Shown piece by piece: positions 61,194-64,000 of a DNA stretch of 64,000 nucleotides. The translations under genes and the position numbers were made by a program. Position 1 is the stretch's first letter, and each line of letters starts with the position of its first letter. The notes under the pieces are model-generated. The model worked only from the letters and a program-made list of their open reading frames with translations, did not search any database and was not told the origin of the DNA. Origin of the DNA: Candidatus Zixiibacteriota bacterium (GTDB lineage Bacteria; Zixibacteria; MSB-5A5; GN15; FEB-12); NCBI GenBank assembly GCA_029860345.1, contig JAOUBJ010000003.1:1-64000 (forward strand). Reading direction: 5' to 3'.

Positions 61194-64000
61194 ACCTTTA
61201 AGTCCACCGGTTCGGGTGCGCTCGGGGCTTTCTTCCTGGGGCGGAAAAAGCCTACAACGTCATCTACGACCGTGTATACTATCGGGACCACTACCAACGT
61301 CAACATTGTCGACGATATCATCCCGCCGATGACTGCCCGCGCCATACCGGATCGCATCTCGGCACCGGGGCCTATGCCCAAAGCCAGCGGTAACATGCCG
61401 AACACGGTGGCAAAAGTGGTCATCAGGATAGGTCTCAGCCGAACCGGGCCCGCGATCAGAACGGCTTCGGATCTCGAAACGCCTTTGGCCCTCTGTTGTT
61501 TTACAAAATCGATCAAGAGTATGGCGTTTTTTGTAACCAGTCCCATCAGCATCACTATCCCGATCATCGACATGATCGACAACGATGACTGAAAGGCGAG
61601 CAGACCGAGAATCGCGCCGACCAGCGAAAGCGGCAAAGAGACCATGATTGACACCGGATCGAAGAAAGACTCGTACTGCGAGGCCAAAAGCAGGTAGATG
61701 AATACAACGGCCAATAACAACGCCTTGATAATGTTGGTGAACGACTCCTCCATAAACTCCTGTGTGCCCACGCCGCCGACTTCATAGCCGGGTGGAAGCT
61801 GCATGGTGGCCGCCGAGTCGATTATCGTCGCAGCAATGGTACCGCTGAATGCGCCGGCCAGGGCGTTGGCATTGACGCGCACCTCACGCTTGCGGTCGTA
61901 CCGATTGTATTCGCCAATATCCGTTTGACGTGTCAAGGTCGCCACCCGGTCAAGGGGCACCTGCAATTTGTCACCGCCCGGCAATTCGGTTTCACTCTCG
62001 ACCCGGATTCGTCCGAGTTGGGCTACGGAGTTGCGAAAAGGCTGGTCAAGCTGGATGCGCACGTCGTACTCCTCGTCACCTTCTTTGAAACGGGTGACAA
62101 CATCCCCTTCAACCAAAGAGCGGACAGTCATCGAGATGGCCTGCAGGTCCAGACCCAGATCATCAGCCGCCTGCCGGTCGACGTCTATGCGAACCTCCGG
62201 CTTGCCTTCCTCCATGGTGTTATCAATGTCGGTACAACCCGGCACGGTGCGAGCAATACTCTGCACCTCATGCACCAGCCGCGACAGCTCTTCCAGGTCG
62301 TCGCCGCGAATGGATATCTCGATCGGTTTACCATGTCCACCTTCACCGCTTTCCTTGGAGACCGAATACTTGATCCCGGGCATGGAACCCATCAGTGAGC
62401 GCACCGAGTCCATCAGCTGAATGGCCGATAACTCTCTCTCGGCTGCATCGGTGAGCCGCACCAGGATGGCTCCTTCAGTCACCGGTGTATTGCCGCCACC
62501 TATCTTGACAAAGGTAGCGGTAACTTCATCGAACCCGTTCAGCATCTCCTCTACCAGTTCAAATCGCTGGGAAGTCTGGTTAAGATCGGTGCCGGGTGGG
62601 GTGTTGATGGTGACGTACATCCGTCCTTCGTCGGTCTCCGGAATGAACTCGGAACCTAATTGACCGGCCAGCATGATGGCCGCTGCGAACGCACCCACCG
62701 CAACCAACATCACCAGCCAGCGTTGTCTTAGCGAGAAAGCCAGGAGAGCTCGGTAACCCGGTTTGAGCAGGTCAAAGCCTTTGTTCCACAAATTCAAAAC
62801 CCTGCGGATAGCTATCCAGAGGCGTCTGATCGGCGAGGCCGCTGCCGCCGGATCATGGCTGCCCGGCTGACTGTTACTTTTCAGCATCCTGGACGATAGC
62901 ATGGGCGTGAGACTAAAGGCCACGAACAATGAAATCAACACGGCAAAGGCCACCGTCATACCAAACTGGTAGAAGAAGCGTCCGACGATTCCCTCCATAA
63001 AGGCCACCGGCAGGAATACCACAACGATGGCAAAAGTAGTGGCCGACACGGCCAGACCGATTTCTTTGGTGCCGCCCAAGGCCGCCTGGAAAGGTGACTT
63101 GCCTTCATCCAGATGCCTGTAAATATTTTCGACCACTACGATAGCATCATCGATCAAAATCCCCACCGCCAGCGAAAGTCCCAGCAGCGTCATAAAGTTG
63201 ATCGAGAAACCAAGAAACCTCATGGCGGTAAAGGTGCCGATGATGGAGATCGGAATTGACAGACCGGTAATTAGTGTGGGTCGACTGTCCAACAAGAACA
63301 GGAAAATCACCAACACCGCCAGGATAGTACCGATCTGGATATTGGTCAGGATTTCATGAATGGAATCTTCAATGAACGTGGAGTTATCGTTGACAATGCG
63401 GATATCAATGTCGGGCGGCAGTTCGCCTTGCAGTTCGGAAATCGCTTCGCGGGTACGGGCCGCCATCTGCACAATGTTGGCCCCGGACTGCTTAACGATG
63501 TTGATGCCGATAGCGCTTCGACCGTTGAAGCGTGACAGTGACCGTTGCTCGGCAATCGTGTCGACCACGCGGGCGAGGTCACTCAGATAGATCGGGGTGC
63601 CGTTTGAATTCTTGACAATGACGCTGTCAAATTGCGCAACCTGTGTTACTCGACCTTGCAGTCGAACGAGGTATTCGCGTGATGACTCTTCCACTCGTCC
63701 GCCCGGCACCTCCAGGTTGGAGGCAACGACGGCTTGACGCACGTTGCCCACGGTCACTCCGTAAGCCTCCATCATGTCGGGATCAAGGAAGATTCTGATC
63801 TCACGGTCGGAGCCGCCTATCAGTTGAACGGCACCGATGCCCGAGATCGGCTCCAACCGGGGTTTGATAACGTCCTTGGCCAACTGTGTTATTTCGCGTG
63901 GTGAGCGGCTGCCGGACAAAGCCAGCGACATGATGGCTTCGGCATCGGGGTCATACTGGCCGACCACCGGCTCTTCAATATCCTCCGGCAAAGTGACCCG
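61190..64000 (-). CDS. RND efflux transporter permease, AcrB/HAE1 type (N-terminus beyond window)
   Basis: 936 codons are present, open to the right edge, so about 100 N-terminal residues are missing. Periplasmic porter domains with [23 protein letters not shown] start the visible part. Helices 2-6 carry [26 protein letters not shown], with the proton-relay Asp pair in [11 protein letters not shown] second docking and porter segment and helices 8-12 ([44 protein letters not shown]) close the protein. The HAE1 branch exports drugs, bile salts or similar amphiphiles. Membrane fusion and TolC partners would lie outside. Confidence 0.96.
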   Translation of the reverse strand, partial: RVTLPEDIEEPVVGQYDPDAEAIMSLALSGSRSPREITQLAKDVIKPRLEPISGIGAVQLIGGSDREIRIFLDPDMMEAYGVTVGNVRQAVVASNLEVPGGRVEESSREYLVRLQGRVTQVAQFDSVIVKNSNGTPIYLSDLARVVDTIAEQRSLSRFNGRSAIGINIVKQSGANIVQMAARTREAISELQGELPPDIDIRIVNDNSTFIEDSIHEILTNIQIGTILAVLVIFLFLLDSRPTLITGLSIPISIIGTFTAMRFLGFSINFMTLLGLSLAVGILIDDAIVVVENIYRHLDEGKSPFQAALGGTKEIGLAVSATTFAIVVVFLPVAFMEGIVGRFFYQFGMTVAFAVLISLFVAFSLTPMLSSRMLKSNSQPGSHDPAAAASPIRRLWIAIRRVLNLWNKGFDLLKPGYRALLAFSLRQRWLVMLVAVGAFAAAIMLAGQLGSEFIPETDEGRMYVTINTPPGTDLNQTSQRFELVEEMLNGFDEVTATFVKIGGGNTPVTEGAILVRLTDAAERELSAIQLMDSVRSLMGSMPGIKYSVSKESGEGGHGKPIEISIRGDDLEELSRLVHEVQSIARTVPGCTDIDNTMEEGKPEVRIDVDRQAADDLGLDLQAISMTVRSLVEGDVVTRFKEGDEEYDVRIQLDQPFRNSVAQLGRIRVESETELPGGDKLQVPLDRVATLTRQTDIGEYNRYDRKREVRVNANALAGAFSGTIAATIIDSAATMQLPPGYEVGGVGTQEFMEESFTNIIKALLLAVVFIYLLLASQYESFFDPVSIMVSLPLSLVGAILGLLAFQSSLSIMSMIGIVMLMGLVTKNAILLIDFVKQQRAKGVSRSEAVLIAGPVRLRPILMTTFATVFGMLPLALGIGPGAEMRSGMARAVIGGMISSTMLTLVVVPIVYTVVDDVVGFFRPRKKAPSAPEPVDLKV

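Overview
The window looks like chromosome from a diderm bacterium of the FCB/Zixibacteria type. The sequence shows LPS genes (kdsA, kdsC, kdsD, an LpxL-like acyltransferase, lptC), outer-membrane barrels, secreted proteases with a C-terminal dockerin pair of the form DLVYLVDYMFNSGP, and one protease with a Type-9-style sorting tail (YPNPFNPSTNIHY). From memory that dockerin flavour is common in candidate phylum Zixibacteria; the phylum is inference. There is no rRNA, CRISPR array or complete prophage. One tRNA (Lys, CTT) is present, and the start of an IS30-family transposase is cut by the left edge.

Layout. 1-6250: IS30 end, then a six-gene minus-strand operon (TetR, LolA-like carrier, two FtsX-type permeases, LolD-like ATPase, outer-membrane barrel) behind a TGACC-N4-GGTCA operator. 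6.7-10.2 kb: a SelW-like selenoprotein with in-frame UGA, an HD-GYP protein, an orphan and a cupin. 10.2-19 kb: a C25 dockerin protease, then plus-strand housekeeping (HhH protein, PilM-like protein, coaD, lysS, RRM protein, fumC). 19-27 kb: a YadA-head-like repeat protein, an MBL hydrolase, small membrane proteins, an SPFH/ribbon-helix-helix pair with a phased operator, and a UDG-like protein. 27-33.7 kb: tRNA-Lys, M28 and C1A proteases, an orphan membrane protein. 33.8-38.9 kb: NatAB-like exporter, acetyltransferase pair, YgiQ radical SAM. 39-43 kb: Kdo/lipid A operon. 43.1-44.6 kb: OsmC, DUF302, a 63-residue selenoprotein and an FmdB zinc ribbon. 44.9-56.6 kb: acyl-CoA ligase, oligopeptidase B, a phosphotransferase, DUF4097, YfiR-like, dCMP deaminase, GYD and FRG genes. 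56.7-64 kb: CDF metal exporter, the complete bacillithiol operon bshC-bshA-bshB1 and an RND pump cut by the right edge.

The main finding is two genes that conventional ORF calling breaks at UGA. Both read through as selenoproteins: CGEU in a SelW/Rdx protein, and TUP in a tiny DUF6132-like membrane protein where relatives have Cys. Both have a hairpin whose 5-nt loop lies exactly 22-26 nt after the UGA. With OsmC, DUF302, FmdB and bacillithiol synthesis, they point to a selenium/thiol redox theme. The second striking feature is that nearly every long intergenic gap is filled with dispersed palindromic repeats. In these, the arms differ between copies but stay complementary, which is covariation.
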